The notes: generated by a model from the letters alone, not told the origin. A stretch of 64,000 bases of DNA from Cryobacterium zongtaii (GCF_002909375.1 NZ_PPXD01000026.1:496001-560000), one strand, 5' to 3'; shown: positions 43,089-52,450, counted from the stretch's first letter. Translations and numbers: made by a program.

Positions 43089-44125
43089 CGTGCTCCTCCG
43101 TCGCCGGTCGTGCCCGGCGCATCCGTCTTCGGCGGCAGCACCACGGTGGGCTGGCCCGACCCGATCACGGGCACCACACCGGTGATCGCACCCGTGCTGG
43201 GCGCCGGGTCGCTCTTGTCGGTCTGCCGGTCACCCACGCCGCGGGAGAAGCGCTTCTCGAGGAAGTACTGGCCGACCATGAGGATCGAGGTGAAGAACAG
43301 GTACCAGATCGATGCGACGATCAGCAGCGGGATCGGGTTGAAGGTCTCCGCCGAGATGTCTCGCGACCTCGTGAACAGCTCCAGACTGAACGGCACCGCG
43401 GTGACCAGGGAGGTGGTCTTCAGCATCGAGATCACCTCGTTGCCGGTCGGCGGAATGATCACCCGCATCGACTGCGGCAGGATGACCCTGGTCATCGTCT
43501 GCGACCAGCTCATACCGAGGGCGATCGAGGCCTCTTCCTGGCCCTTGTCAACCGAGAGCAGGCCGGCGCGCACGATCTCGGCCATGTACGCGGCTTCGTT
43601 CAACGCCAGCCCGATGATGGCCAGGGTGAAGGTGTTCAGTGCTGCGTTGGTGCTGAACGAGACCCAGGGGTCCATGAAGGGAATGCCGATATCGATGCTC
43701 GTGTAGATCAACGAGATCAGGCCCCAGATGGTCAGCTGCACGTAAACCGGGGTGCCGCGGAAGATCCACAGGTAGAACCAGGCCACGCTCTTGACCACCG
43801 GGTTGGGTGAGAGCCGCATCACGGCCAGGATCACGCCGAGGATGATCGCGATCACCATCGAGAACACCGTCAGCTGGATCGTCACCAGGGCGGCCATCGA
43901 GATACGCCGGTCGAAGAGGTACTTGCCCACCGCCGGCCAGTCGTACGCCGGGCGGAAGGCCGCGTCGATGACGAACAGAGCGAAGATCGCCATAAGCAAC
44001 ACGGCGAACACCACACGCCACGGGTGTCGCAGCCGGATGGCCTTGATCGGCTCCGAGGTGGATACGGCGTCTCGCGGCGGCGGGGTCGAGCCCGCCGCCG
44101 GGCCGGACGGGTGCGTGGTACTCAT
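43085..44125 (-). CDS. Polar amino-acid ABC transporter permease
   Basis: 346 aa, HisM/GlnP type. The core TM domain contains [10 protein letters not shown] and [26 protein letters not shown], the EAA loop. It is longer than most homologues because of extended soluble tails: about 45 residues before the first helix and a Pro/Thr/Gly-rich C-terminal tail of about 50. As only one permease gene is present, it probably works as a homodimer. The binding-protein gene ends 3 bases upstream. Confidence 0.93.
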   Translation of the reverse strand: MSTTHPSGPAAGSTPPPRDAVSTSEPIKAIRLRHPWRVVFAVLLMAIFALFVIDAAFRPAYDWPAVGKYLFDRRISMAALVTIQLTVFSMVIAIILGVILAVMRLSPNPVVKSVAWFYLWIFRGTPVYVQLTIWGLISLIYTSIDIGIPFMDPWVSFSTNAALNTFTLAIIGLALNEAAYMAEIVRAGLLSVDKGQEEASIALGMSWSQTMTRVILPQSMRVIIPPTGNEVISMLKTTSLVTAVPFSLELFTRSRDISAETFNPIPLLIVASIWYLFFTSILMVGQYFLEKRFSRGVGDRQTDKSDPAPSTGAITGVVPVIGSGQPTVVLPPKTDAPGTTGDGGAR

Positions 44126-44128
44126 GGG

Positions 44129-45025
44129 TTATCCGTTCGCGCCTGCGTTGATTGTGATTTCGTCGATGCCGCCGTCGGCAACGCCCCACTCGTCGAGGAT
44201 CGCCTGGTAGCTGCCGTCGTCGACCATGGACTGCAGCGCGGCCTGCACGGCCACGGTGAGCTCGGAGCCCTTGGCCACGACCATGCCGTATGGGGCCACA
44301 TCGAAGGTCTCGCCGGCCAGCTGCAGCTTGCCGTCGGTCTGGGCGATCGCGTACAGGGTGACCGGGGAGTCGGCGCTGAGCGCGTCGGCCTGGCCGAGCA
44401 CGACCGCGTTGGTCGCGGCATCCTGGGTGTCGAACTTGAGCTTGTCGATCGGGGGCTTGCCGGCGGCCACGCAGGCGTCGCTCTTGGCGGGCACCTCGTC
44501 GGTGTCCTCGAAGGTGGTGGCCTGCACGGCGACCTTCAGGCCGCAGGCGTTGTTGGGGTCGACATCCGTACCCGCCGCAGAGGCCCACTGGATGCCCGCG
44601 GTGTAGTAGTTGACGAAGTCGACCTGCTGCTGCCGCTCGACGGTGTCGGTGAACGAGGACGAACCGATGTCGGCCTTGCCGCCGGTGACGCTCGGGATGA
44701 TGTTGTCGAACTTGGCGACCTGGAACTCCGGCTCGAGGCCGAGCTTGGCGGCGATGCCACTGGCGATTTCCACACCCCAGCCGATCGGCTCGCCGGCCTC
44801 GTTCTTGAACTCGTTCGGCGCGTAGGTCGGGTCGGTGCCGATGACGAGGGTGCCGGTGTCGGCGACCTCGGCGGGCACCAGGGCTGCGGCCGCGTCGTCG
44901 ACCTCGAGCGTGGGAGCGCTGCTTGCGTCGGAGCCGCTGGTCGCGGGCGTCGAGTTGTCAACGCAGCCGGTCAGCATCAGCGCGGCGGCGGCGGCGAGGG
45001 CGGGAAGTACGTATCTAGCGCGCAT
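44129..45025 (-). CDS. Amino-acid ABC substrate-binding lipoprotein, copy 1
   Basis: 298 aa, family 3 binding protein with lipobox LTGC (C21). The fold starts at TLVIGTDPTYAPNEF, and the ligand lobe has IIPSVTGGKADIG and VLGQADALSADSPVT. AAGAAGG precedes the ATG. Almost identical in length and sequence to the next gene upstream on this strand; the first residues MRARYV and the lipobox region are the same. Being directly before the permease, it is the copy coupled to the transporter. Differences cluster near the ligand lobes (for example KLQLAGETFDVAPYG versus KLQPAGDTFDEAPYG). Confidence 0.93.
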   Translation of the reverse strand: MRARYVLPALAAAAALMLTGCVDNSTPATSGSDASSAPTLEVDDAAAALVPAEVADTGTLVIGTDPTYAPNEFKNEAGEPIGWGVEIASGIAAKLGLEPEFQVAKFDNIIPSVTGGKADIGSSSFTDTVERQQQVDFVNYYTAGIQWASAAGTDVDPNNACGLKVAVQATTFEDTDEVPAKSDACVAAGKPPIDKLKFDTQDAATNAVVLGQADALSADSPVTLYAIAQTDGKLQLAGETFDVAPYGMVVAKGSELTVAVQAALQSMVDDGSYQAILDEWGVADGGIDEITINAGANG

Positions 45026-45206
45026 GGCACGACCTTCTTCATTGGGGCGTCGAGGTGTCGGATCGACTGAATGGCAGTGGACGGTACGACTGCTGTGAGC
45101 CTAATACACCCCTGCGCTGGGGGAACGGCCTGGCGATATCGGTTCGGGAACAGCCCAAACGACGCCTGTCAAGGCTAGTGGGTCCTGCGCAGTGGCACTC
45201 CAGCGG

Positions 45207-45233
45207 AGTCGTCGATGCCCCAGGTCAGCGAGA
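45207..45233 (-). pseudogene. Relic of the siderophore-binding-protein gene end
   Basis: 27 bp, of which 26 match 46417-46443 inside the intact siderophore-binding gene, in the same orientation and at the same relative place upstream of a binding-protein copy. It marks the far end of a tandem duplication. Confidence 0.7.
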
Positions 45234-45243
45234 ACTTAGGGGA

Positions 45244-46140
45244 TCAGCCGTTCGCGGCTGCGTTGATCGTGATCTCGTCCACGCCACCGTCCGTGACACC
45301 CCAGGCATCGAGGATGGCCGTGTAGCTGCCGTCGTCGACCATGGACTGCAGGGCGGCCTGCACGGCGGCGGTGAGTTCGGAGCCCTTGGCGACGACCATG
45401 CCGTACGGGGCCTCGTCGAAGGTGTCGCCGGCCGGCTGCAACTTGTCGCCGGTCTGGGCGATCGCGTACAGGGTGACCGGGGAGTCGGCGCTGAGTGCGT
45501 CGGCCTGGCCGAGCACGACAGCGTTGGCGACGTCGGCCTGGGTGTCGAACTTGAGCTTGTCGATCGGGGGCTTGCCGGCGGCCACGCAGGCGTCGCTCTT
45601 GGCGGGCACCTCGTCGGTGTCCTCGAAGGTGGCGGTCTGCACGGCGACCTTCAGGCCGCAGGCGTTGTCAGGGTCAACGTCGGTGCCCGTCACCGACGCC
45701 CACTGGATGCCGGCGTTGTAGTAGTTGACGAAGTCGACCTGCTCCGCGCGCTCCGGGGTGTAGGTGAACGAGGATGCTCCGATGTCGGCCTTGCCGCCGG
45801 CCACGCTCGGGATGATGTTGTCGAACTTCGCGACCTGGAACGTCGGCGCCAGGCCGAGCTTGGCGGCGACGCCGGCGGCGAGCTCGATGTCCCAGCCGAT
45901 CGGGTCGCCGGCCTCGTTCTTGAACTCATTCGGCGCGTAGGTCGGTTCGGTTCCGATGAGCAGGGTGCCACGATCAGCCACCTCAGCCGGGACCAGTGCC
46001 GCTGCCGCGTCGTCTTTCGTGATCGCAGCGGCACTGCTCTCGGGCGACCCTGACTCCGCCGGAGTCGAATTGTCGACGCATCCGGTGAGCATCAGAGCCG
46101 CCACGGCAGCGAGGGCGGGGAATACGTATCTAGCGCGCAT
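45244..46140 (-). CDS. Amino-acid ABC substrate-binding lipoprotein, copy 2
   Basis: 298 aa, paralogue of the preceding gene, with lipobox LTGC (C21). ATG 46140 is preceded by AGGAAAAGG. Upstream sequences of both copies are also alike, sharing GTACGACTG and ACACCCCTGCGCTGGGG, so the whole unit with its promoter was duplicated. The pair may now bind different amino acids for one permease. The final residues DEITINAAANG match copy 1 except for one change. Confidence 0.93.
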   Translation of the reverse strand: MRARYVFPALAAVAALMLTGCVDNSTPAESGSPESSAAAITKDDAAAALVPAEVADRGTLLIGTEPTYAPNEFKNEAGDPIGWDIELAAGVAAKLGLAPTFQVAKFDNIIPSVAGGKADIGASSFTYTPERAEQVDFVNYYNAGIQWASVTGTDVDPDNACGLKVAVQTATFEDTDEVPAKSDACVAAGKPPIDKLKFDTQADVANAVVLGQADALSADSPVTLYAIAQTGDKLQPAGDTFDEAPYGMVVAKGSELTAAVQAALQSMVDDGSYTAILDAWGVTDGGVDEITINAAANG

Positions 46141-46366
46141 GGCACAACCTTTTCCTGGGTCTCGACGCTTCACAGGATCGAGTCGACTGAGCGCTCCGCG
46201 GATTGTACGACTGGAGTGAACCTGAAACACCCCTGCGCTGGGGTACGGCTCGTACGATCTCGGCTTCGAAATCAGTCGAAACGGAGGCATGTCAAGGTTA
46301 CCGTGCTCAGGGCAGCCCGTGCTCCAGGCTGCCCTCGCTCCCGGTCGCCCTCGCTTCAGGCCGCGA

Positions 46367-47395
46367 TTACTTCGCGGCGTCGGCGGCCAACGCGGCCACC
46401 GAGAGCTGCGCGACGTAGTCGTCGATGCCCCAGGTGAGCGAGAGACCGGTGGGCGGGGAGACCGAGGCGACGAAGGCCGCGCCGACCGGCGACGCCACTG
46501 CATTGTTCTGCACCTGCGGCATGACCTGCGCGTAGCCGGCGTTCAGGAACGCGTCGGATTCCTCCTGGGTGGCGGCGAAGTTGACGATCACGTCGCTGGT
46601 GAGCTTGTCGAGCTGCTCGTAGCTGATCGTGTAGAAGAAGTCGGACTCGCCATTGGCGAGTTCGGCGACGCTGGGGGCGCTCTCAAAGCCAAGCTCGGTG
46701 GCGAAGGTCACGCGCGGGTCAGCATCCGTGTAGACGTAGAACACGCCGGCGGTGTCGGAGGTCAGGGCCACGGTCTTGCCGTCGAACTCCGGATGCGCCG
46801 CGGCCTTCTCGGCGATCGTGTCGTCGATGTCGGCGAGCAGGGTGGTGGCCTCGTCGGACTTGCCCAGGGCCGTGCCGGTGATCTCGATCAGCTCGCGCCA
46901 GTCGGTGGACCAGGGCTCGTCGGGGTACGCCACGACGGGGGCGATGTCGCTGAGCAGTTCGTACTGCTCCTCGGTGACACCGGAGTACGCGGCGAGGATC
47001 ACGTCGGGCGCGGCGGCCGCGATCTCCTCGTAGGGGGGTTCGGTGGAGTCGGAGAGCACGGTGGGCACGTCTGCGCCCTGCTCGTCCAGGGCTTCCGCGA
47101 TCCACGGCAGCACACCGTTCTCGTCGCCGCCGTAGGCCTGGAAGGGGATGGCGACGGGCACGACGCCCAGGGCGATGGCGTCGTCGGCGCTGCCCCAGCC
47201 CCAGGTGACCACGCGGGTGGGCTCGGCGTCGATGGTGGTCTCACCGAAGGCGTGCTCGATGGTGACGGGGAACGCGCCGCCGGCCGCGGCATCCGAGCCG
47301 GCGTCGCCGTCGGAGTCGGAGGCGGAGCATCCGCTGAGCGTGAGGGCGGCGATGGCCGCGGTGGCGGCGAGCACGGTGGTCAGACGTCTGGGCAC
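46367..47395 (-). CDS. Iron-siderophore ABC substrate-binding lipoprotein
   Basis: 342 aa, FepB/FhuD-type with lipobox LSGC (C23). The first lobe has FGETTIDAEPTRVVTWGWGSAD, the long connecting helix IAEKAAAHPEFDGKTVAL, and the second lobe ends with LTWGIDDYVAQL. It captures a ferric siderophore for the FecCD/FecE-type genes upstream. GTG 47395 with GGAG upstream. A DtxR/IdeR box (47437-47455) overlaps its -10 region, so iron should repress it. Confidence 0.93.
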   Translation of the reverse strand: MPRRLTTVLAATAAIAALTLSGCSASDSDGDAGSDAAAGGAFPVTIEHAFGETTIDAEPTRVVTWGWGSADDAIALGVVPVAIPFQAYGGDENGVLPWIAEALDEQGADVPTVLSDSTEPPYEEIAAAAPDVILAAYSGVTEEQYELLSDIAPVVAYPDEPWSTDWRELIEITGTALGKSDEATTLLADIDDTIAEKAAAHPEFDGKTVALTSDTAGVFYVYTDADPRVTFATELGFESAPSVAELANGESDFFYTISYEQLDKLTSDVIVNFAATQEESDAFLNAGYAQVMPQVQNNAVASPVGAAFVASVSPPTGLSLTWGIDDYVAQLSVAALAADAAK

Positions 47396-47436
47396 AGGTA
47401 ACTCCGGTTCTGAGGGGCGGAAACGACCGCCGATGT

Positions 47437-47455
47437 TTAGGGTAGCCTCACCTAA
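47437..47455. promoter_or_regulatory. DtxR/IdeR iron box before the siderophore-binding gene
   Basis: TTAGGGTAGCCTCACCTAA, close to the palindromic consensus TTAGGTTAGGCTAACCTAA. A TATATT -10 box (47454-47459, minus strand) overlaps its edge. Confidence 0.85.
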
Positions 47456-47464
47456 TATAGCGGG

Positions 47465-48319
47465 TCAGGGGCTTCCGTGGAACCGTCCGATGGGCACGAC
47501 CAGGGGTGAGCCGCAGACCGGGTCGGCGATGACGCGGGCGGTGAGCCCGAAGGCCTCGAGCACGACCGCCTCGGTGAGCACCTCGGCCGGGGGGCCCTCG
47601 GCGATGACGCGCCCGTGCCGCATGACGACAAGCCTGTCGGCGTATCGGGCGGCCAGGTTCAGATCGTGCAGCACCATCACCACCGTGGTGCCCTGCTCGT
47701 GGTTGAGCTCGTGCAGCAGGTCGAGCACCTCCACCTGGTGGGTGACGTCGAGGAAGGTGGTGGGTTCGTCCAGCAGCAGGATGTCGGGTTTCTGCGCGAG
47801 CGCCATGGCGATCCAGACGCGTTGACGCTGGCCGCCGGAGAGTTCCTCCATGCGCCGGGAGGCCAGCTCGAGGGTCTGGGTGGCGGCCATGGCCTGGGCG
47901 ACGATGGCGTCGTCGGTGCTCGACCAGTGCCGGAACCAGCCCTGGTGCGGGTATCGGCCGCGGCCGACGAGGTCGGCCACGCCGATGCCCTCCGGGGCGA
48001 TGGGCTGCTGGGGCAGCAGGCCCACGACGGTGGCGACCTGACGGCTGGGCAGGCCGGCGATGTTCCGGCCGTCGAGGGTGACGGTGCCGGCCTGCGGCGG
48101 CAGCAGCCGGGCGAGGCCGCGCAGCAGCGTGGACTTGCCGGACGCGTTGGCGCCGACGATCACGGTGATCGCGCCGGGTTCGATGGCGAGGTCGAGGTTG
48201 TCGACGATGCGGGTGCCGTCGTAGCCGAGGCTGAGGCCGGTGGCGGTGAGGGCGTGGCGAGCGGATGCGGCGGACTCGGCGGCGGGCTGAGCGGTGGTCT
48301 GGCCGGTGGGCTGGGGCAT
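47465..48319 (-). CDS. Iron-siderophore ABC transporter ATP-binding protein
   Basis: 284 aa, FecE/FepC type. Walker A GANASGKSTLL, signature ELSGGQRQRVWIAMAL, Walker B ILLLDEPTTFLD and VVMVLHDLNLAARY are characteristic. It pairs with the two permeases upstream, sharing one base with the stop of the second (TGATG). Third gene of the iron operon. Confidence 0.95.
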   Translation of the reverse strand: MPQPTGQTTAQPAAESAASARHALTATGLSLGYDGTRIVDNLDLAIEPGAITVIVGANASGKSTLLRGLARLLPPQAGTVTLDGRNIAGLPSRQVATVVGLLPQQPIAPEGIGVADLVGRGRYPHQGWFRHWSSTDDAIVAQAMAATQTLELASRRMEELSGGQRQRVWIAMALAQKPDILLLDEPTTFLDVTHQVEVLDLLHELNHEQGTTVVMVLHDLNLAARYADRLVVMRHGRVIAEGPPAEVLTEAVVLEAFGLTARVIADPVCGSPLVVPIGRFHGSP

Positions 48320-49386
48320 CAGGCGCCCTTTCCGATTCGGTTCTGGGTGGCGAGCAGCCAGAGCAGGTAGGGGGCGCCGATCGCGCCGGTGATGATGCCG
48401 GCCGGCAGTTCGAGTGACCCCGGCAGCAGGTGCTGGGCGGTGAAGTCCGCGACGGTGGTGATCAGCACGCCGATCAGGGCCGCCGGTAGCAGGGCCAGAC
48501 TGCCGGTGCCGACGACGCGTCGGGCGATGGGTGCCGAGACGAAGGCGATGAACGCGAGCGGACCCACGAACGCGGTGGCGAGGGCCGCGAGGGCCACGGC
48601 CGTTACGAGCAGGGCCAGCCGGGAGCGTTCGGCGCGCACGCCGAGGCTGCTGGCGGTGTCGTCGCCCAGCTGCAGCATCCGCATCCGCCCGGCGAGCAGC
48701 CCGATGGCCGGCAGCAGCACCGCCAGGAACCCGGCGAGGACCGCGATCTCGGACCAGCGGGCGCCGCTGACGCTGCCGACCAGCCAGGTGAGGGCGTCCT
48801 TCGCGTTGCGGAGGTCGGCTCGGGAGAGCAGGTAGCCGAGCAGGCCCTGCACCATGAATGCGACGCCCACACCGATGAGCACGAACCTGTAGCCGACGAC
48901 GCCGCCGCGCCAGGCGAGCAGGTAGATTGCGGCGGCCACGACCATGGCGCCGGCGAAGGCCATGAACGAGGTGGCGACACTGCCCAGGCCCAGCACGAGC
49001 ATGCCGAACACGGCCGCGGCGCTGGCACCACCGGTGACGCCGATGATGTCGGGGCTGGCCAGGGGGTTGCGCAGAACCGTCTGGAACAGCCCGCCGGAGA
49101 TCGCGAAGGCCACGCCGACGAGGACCGCCAGGGTCAGCCGAGGCAGCCGCAGCTTGAACACTATGAAGTTCTCGCTGCTGGACCCCTGACCCACTAGGGT
49201 GCGCAGCAGGTCGGGCACGCTGAGGTTGTATGCGCCCACCATCAGGCTCATCGCGGCGACCAGCAGTACCAGCACGGCCAGGACCAGCACGATGCGGCGT
49301 TCCCGGCGGTGCCGCAGGGTGCGGGCCAGCGCGAGCGGGGCGGCATCCGCTACGGCCCGGGTGGATGTCGTCACGGTGGCGCTCAC
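48319..49386 (-). CDS. Iron-siderophore ABC permease, FecCD family, second subunit
   Basis: 355 aa, about ten helices. Family motifs LRLPRLTLAVLVGVAFAISG, FQTVLRNPLASPDIIGVTGG and the C-terminal PAGIITGAIGAPYLLWLLA. It forms the BtuCD-like channel with the next permease. GTG 49386 overlaps the previous stop (GTGA). Confidence 0.94.
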   Translation of the reverse strand: MSATVTTSTRAVADAAPLALARTLRHRRERRIVLVLAVLVLLVAAMSLMVGAYNLSVPDLLRTLVGQGSSSENFIVFKLRLPRLTLAVLVGVAFAISGGLFQTVLRNPLASPDIIGVTGGASAAAVFGMLVLGLGSVATSFMAFAGAMVVAAAIYLLAWRGGVVGYRFVLIGVGVAFMVQGLLGYLLSRADLRNAKDALTWLVGSVSGARWSEIAVLAGFLAVLLPAIGLLAGRMRMLQLGDDTASSLGVRAERSRLALLVTAVALAALATAFVGPLAFIAFVSAPIARRVVGTGSLALLPAALIGVLITTVADFTAQHLLPGSLELPAGIITGAIGAPYLLWLLATQNRIGKGA

Positions 49387-50462
49387 AGGCCGGCCAGCTT
49401 CACGCGGCGCACCAGGGCGATGAGCATCGGGGCGCCGAGGAACGCGACCACCAGGCCGGCCTCGATCTCGCCGGGCCGGGCGATGACCCGGCCGAGAACA
49501 TCGGCGGCTAGCAACAGCACCGGGCCGAGCACCGCGGAGTAGAGCAGGATCCAGCGGTAGTCCGGGCCGGTGAAACGGCGGGCGATGTGCGGCACGGCCA
49601 GGCCCACGAACACGATCGGTCCGGCCATGGCGGTGGCGGAGCCGCAAAGCAGCACCACGGCGACGGCGCAGACGATGCGGGCCGCCACGAGGTTCTGGCC
49701 GAGCCCGCGGGCCAGGTCGTCGCCCAGGGCGAGCGCGTTGAGCATCCGCCCGGCCAGCAGGCAGAGCAGCACCCCGAGGCCGATGAACGGGGCCAACTGC
49801 AGGGTGGAGCCGAGGTCGCGGGCCACGAGGGAGCCGGCCGACCAGAACCGGTACTTGTCGAAGGCGGCCGGGTCGCTGAGCAGCACGATGGTGATCAGCG
49901 AGGTGAGTGAGGCTGTGAGCGCGGTGCCGGCCAGCGCGAGTTTGACCGGGGTGGCGCCCTCGCGGCCGAGCGAGCCGACCACGTAGACGATCACGGCGGC
50001 CACGAACGCGCCGGCGAAGGCGAACCAGACGTAGCCGAGCGCCGAGGTGACGCCGAACCAGGCGATTCCGGCGACGACGAAGAGCGAGGCGCCGGCGTTG
50101 ACGCCGAGCAGACCGGGGTCGGCGAGCGGGTTGCGGGTGATGCCCTGCATGAGGGCGCCGGCCAGGCCCAGTGCGAGGCCGGCGAGCAGGCCGATGGCGG
50201 TGCGTGGCACCCGCAGGTCGAGCACCACGGTGTGGTCGGTGATGCCGAGGTCGGGGCGCAGCAGCGCCTCGAGCACGGTGCCCAGCGGGATCGACCGGCT
50301 GCCCACCACGAGGGAGGCGGCCACGGCGAGTGCCAACAGGAGCACGGCAATGCCCAGTCCGACGAGCTGACGGCGGCGGGGCACCCGCAGCTCGTTCCCG
50401 GCCGCGGGCACGACCGAGCCGCGGGCGGGCGCGCCCGTCCCCGGAGCCGTTGAGGTAAGCAT
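49383..50462 (-). CDS. Iron-siderophore ABC permease, FecCD family, first subunit
   Basis: 359 aa, about ten helices. Motifs LRVPRTAIGLLAGLALGLAG, GITRNPLADPGLLGVNAGAS and FVGLAVPHIARRFTGPDYRW. The ATG at 50462 lies in the middle of a DtxR/IdeR box and has no Shine-Dalgarno sequence. A CATACT hexamer is placed for a start at or next to the ATG, so the mRNA is probably leaderless and iron-loaded repressor would cover the start point. Confidence 0.94.
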   Translation of the reverse strand: MLTSTAPGTGAPARGSVVPAAGNELRVPRRRQLVGLGIAVLLLALAVAASLVVGSRSIPLGTVLEALLRPDLGITDHTVVLDLRVPRTAIGLLAGLALGLAGALMQGITRNPLADPGLLGVNAGASLFVVAGIAWFGVTSALGYVWFAFAGAFVAAVIVYVVGSLGREGATPVKLALAGTALTASLTSLITIVLLSDPAAFDKYRFWSAGSLVARDLGSTLQLAPFIGLGVLLCLLAGRMLNALALGDDLARGLGQNLVAARIVCAVAVVLLCGSATAMAGPIVFVGLAVPHIARRFTGPDYRWILLYSAVLGPVLLLAADVLGRVIARPGEIEAGLVVAFLGAPMLIALVRRVKLAGL

Positions 50463-50469
50463 TACCTAA
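50451..50469. promoter_or_regulatory. DtxR/IdeR iron box covering a start codon
   Basis: TGAGGTAAGCATTACCTAA. The ATG of the first permease gene is at 50460-50462 inside the box. Confidence 0.8.
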
Positions 50470-50518
50470 GTATGACAGCCTCGACCTGGGCAGTCACCGG
50501 CGCTGGCAGTATGAACCC

Positions 50519-51385
50519 ATGACCGTGCCCGTGCTGCGTTTCGCCGCCTTCACCGATCCGACCCTCACCGATGCGGCGGTCGGGGGAAATCCGGCCGGCA
50601 TCGTGCTCGACGCGAGCGGCCTCGACGACGCGGCGATGCAGGCCGCCGCCGCCGAGGTCGGCTACGCCGAAACCGCGTTCATCACGGTGCCGGGGGTGGA
50701 CAGTGATCCGCGCAGAAGCCGGCTGCGCTACTTCTCCCCCGTCGCCGAGGTGCCGTTCTGCGGGCACGCCACCATCGCCACGGCCGTGGCGCTGGCCGGC
50801 CGGGACGGTGTCGGCCCGTTCACGTTCGATACCAGCGTCGGCACCATCATCATCGAGACCCGCACCACGGATGCCGGCCTGTCCGCATCCTTCACCAGCG
50901 TTGAGCCCGAGGTGCGGGCCATCGCGCCCGAGGTGCTGACCGAACTACTCGGGCTGCTCGGTGTCTCGGTTGCGGCGCTGCACCCGGAGTACCCGCCGTT
51001 GCAGGCCTTCGCGGGCAACTGGCATCCGGTGCTGGTCTTCGCCGATCAGGCCGGGTTCGACGCCTTCACCTTCGACCCGGCGGCCATGCGCCGTCTGATG
51101 GATGCCCAAGGCTGGGCGGGCACCGTCACCACCCTGTCGGTTCTGGGCGTCGGCGAGTTCGAGGCACGCAACCTGTTCCCGGTCGGCACTCTCAGCGAAG
51201 ACCCGGCCACCGGCTCGGCCGCCGCCGCGGTGGGCGGCTACCTGCGCGAGCTCGGGCTGGTGATGCCGCCGGCGCGGGTGGTCATCCACCAGGGCCGGCA
51301 CGTGAACCGGCCAAGCCTGCTGCTCGTGGACGTGCCCGTCGCCGGCGGCATCGTGGTGAGCGGTACCGCGACCCAGATCGCCTAG
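50519..51385 (+). CDS. PhzF-family isomerase
   Basis: 288 aa, diaminopimelate-epimerase-like fold in two halves. GGNPAGIVL (22-30), E51 in YAETAFI as candidate catalytic acid, FCGHATIATAVAL, and in the second half EDPATGSAAAAVGGYL, all typical of PhzF proteins. Genes for phenazine synthesis are absent, so the true substrate is unknown. It starts 57 bp from the iron operon on the opposite strand. Confidence 0.9.
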   Translation: MTVPVLRFAAFTDPTLTDAAVGGNPAGIVLDASGLDDAAMQAAAAEVGYAETAFITVPGVDSDPRRSRLRYFSPVAEVPFCGHATIATAVALAGRDGVGPFTFDTSVGTIIIETRTTDAGLSASFTSVEPEVRAIAPEVLTELLGLLGVSVAALHPEYPPLQAFAGNWHPVLVFADQAGFDAFTFDPAAMRRLMDAQGWAGTVTTLSVLGVGEFEARNLFPVGTLSEDPATGSAAAAVGGYLRELGLVMPPARVVIHQGRHVNRPSLLLVDVPVAGGIVVSGTATQIA

Positions 51386-51401
51386 CCGCGCGGCGGGACA
51401 G

Positions 51402-51490
51402 CCCCGGCACGCGCCAGCCCTCGCGGCACGCGCCAGCACCGGCGGCACGCGTGAGCCCCGGCGGCACGCGGTGTAACACGTGCCGCCGGA
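51402..51490. repeat. Short tandem repeat ending in a hairpin
   Basis: About four units of roughly 19 bp built on CGGCACGCGCCAGCCCCGG. The last part forms CCGGCGGCACG / CGTGCCGCCGG with a short loop. It lies between convergent genes and could terminate both. Confidence 0.65.
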
Positions 51491-51550
51491 GGTACTGCGG
51501 GCCGCCAGGACCAAACCGGGCCGCGACGCTGCCGAACCGGCGAGAGGGAT

Positions 51551-52438
51551 CTACCCGCGGGCGGATGCCCCGCCGGGCGCGTCCCCGGTCGCAACCGGCC
51601 GGCCGGGCAGGTTCGACCACTGCGACCAGGAGCCGGGGTAGAGCGCCGGGGTGAACCCGGCGAGGGTGAGCGCCACCGCCTCGTGCGCGGCCGTCACGCC
51701 GGAGCCGCAGTACACGCCCACGTCGTAGCCGGGCGTCTCCGGTCCACCGCCAGCCTCCCGGCCGGGCACCCCGAGCGCCTCGAACCGGGCCCGCAGCTCC
51801 GCCGCCGGCAGAAACCGCCCCTCAGCATCCAGGTTGGCGCCCGTCGGAGCGCTCACCGCGCCCGGGATGTGGCCGGCGCGCGGGTCGATCGGTTCGATGT
51901 CGCCCCGGTAGCGTTCGGCGGCCCGGGCGTCCAGCAGCACGCCGTCCTGCGCGAGCGCGGCCGCGGCATCGGCGTCGAGCACGGGCAGGGCGCCGAGGGT
52001 CAGTGTCACCGAACCGGCCGGCACCGGCTCCTCCCCCTCTACCACCGGTAGCCCGGCGGCGCGCCAGGCGGCCAGGCCGCCGTCGAGCAGACGCACGTCA
52101 CGCACCCCGGCGTGGCGCAGCAGCCACCAGGCGCGGGCGGCCGACATGTTGCCCAGGTCGTCGTACACCACGACGGTGTCGCCGTCGTTCAGACCCCAGC
52201 CGCGCGCGGCGGCCTGCAGGTCGGCCGGTGCGGGCAGCGGATGCCGGCCGTCGGCCGGCTCGCCGTGTCCCGCCAACTCGGAGTCCAGGTCCACGTACAC
52301 GGCGCCGGGCAGGTGCCCACGGCGGAACTCGGCACGGCCTGGAGGGCCGCCGAGCTTCCACCGCACGTCGAGGATGCGTGGAGCCGGGCCGACGACGAGG
52401 AACGCGGCCAGATCGGCCGCCGAAATCAATGTGTGCAC
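51551..52438 (-). CDS. Two-domain rhodanese-like sulfurtransferase
   Basis: 295 aa with two rhodanese domains. The N-terminal inactive domain has RILDVRWKLGGPPGRAEF and YDDLGNMSAARAWW; the C-terminal active one has LLDARAAERYRGDIEPID and the active-site loop YCGSGVTA with the catalytic Cys. It moves sulfur from thiosulfate or 3-mercaptopyruvate to an acceptor. GTG 52438 follows a TAACGT box at 6 bases. Confidence 0.93.
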   Translation of the reverse strand: MHTLISAADLAAFLVVGPAPRILDVRWKLGGPPGRAEFRRGHLPGAVYVDLDSELAGHGEPADGRHPLPAPADLQAAARGWGLNDGDTVVVYDDLGNMSAARAWWLLRHAGVRDVRLLDGGLAAWRAAGLPVVEGEEPVPAGSVTLTLGALPVLDADAAAALAQDGVLLDARAAERYRGDIEPIDPRAGHIPGAVSAPTGANLDAEGRFLPAAELRARFEALGVPGREAGGGPETPGYDVGVYCGSGVTAAHEAVALTLAGFTPALYPGSWSQWSNLPGRPVATGDAPGGASARG

Positions 52439-52444
52439 CCGTTC

Positions 52445-52450
52445 ACGTTA
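52445..52450 (-). promoter_or_regulatory. -10 box TAACGT, leaderless start
   Basis: TAACGT, 6 bases, then GTG 52438 of the sulfurtransferase. Confidence 0.55.

Noticed and set aside
46203..46250. Possible GlnR nitrogen-control site in front of the amino-acid binding gene (GAAAC near GTGAAC).
   Set aside because: The half-site spacing does not fit the GTNAC-N6-GAAAC pattern on either strand.
50519..51385. PhzF gene as a sign of phenazine synthesis.
   Set aside because: No other phz genes are present; PhzF-like proteins are widespread without phenazines.
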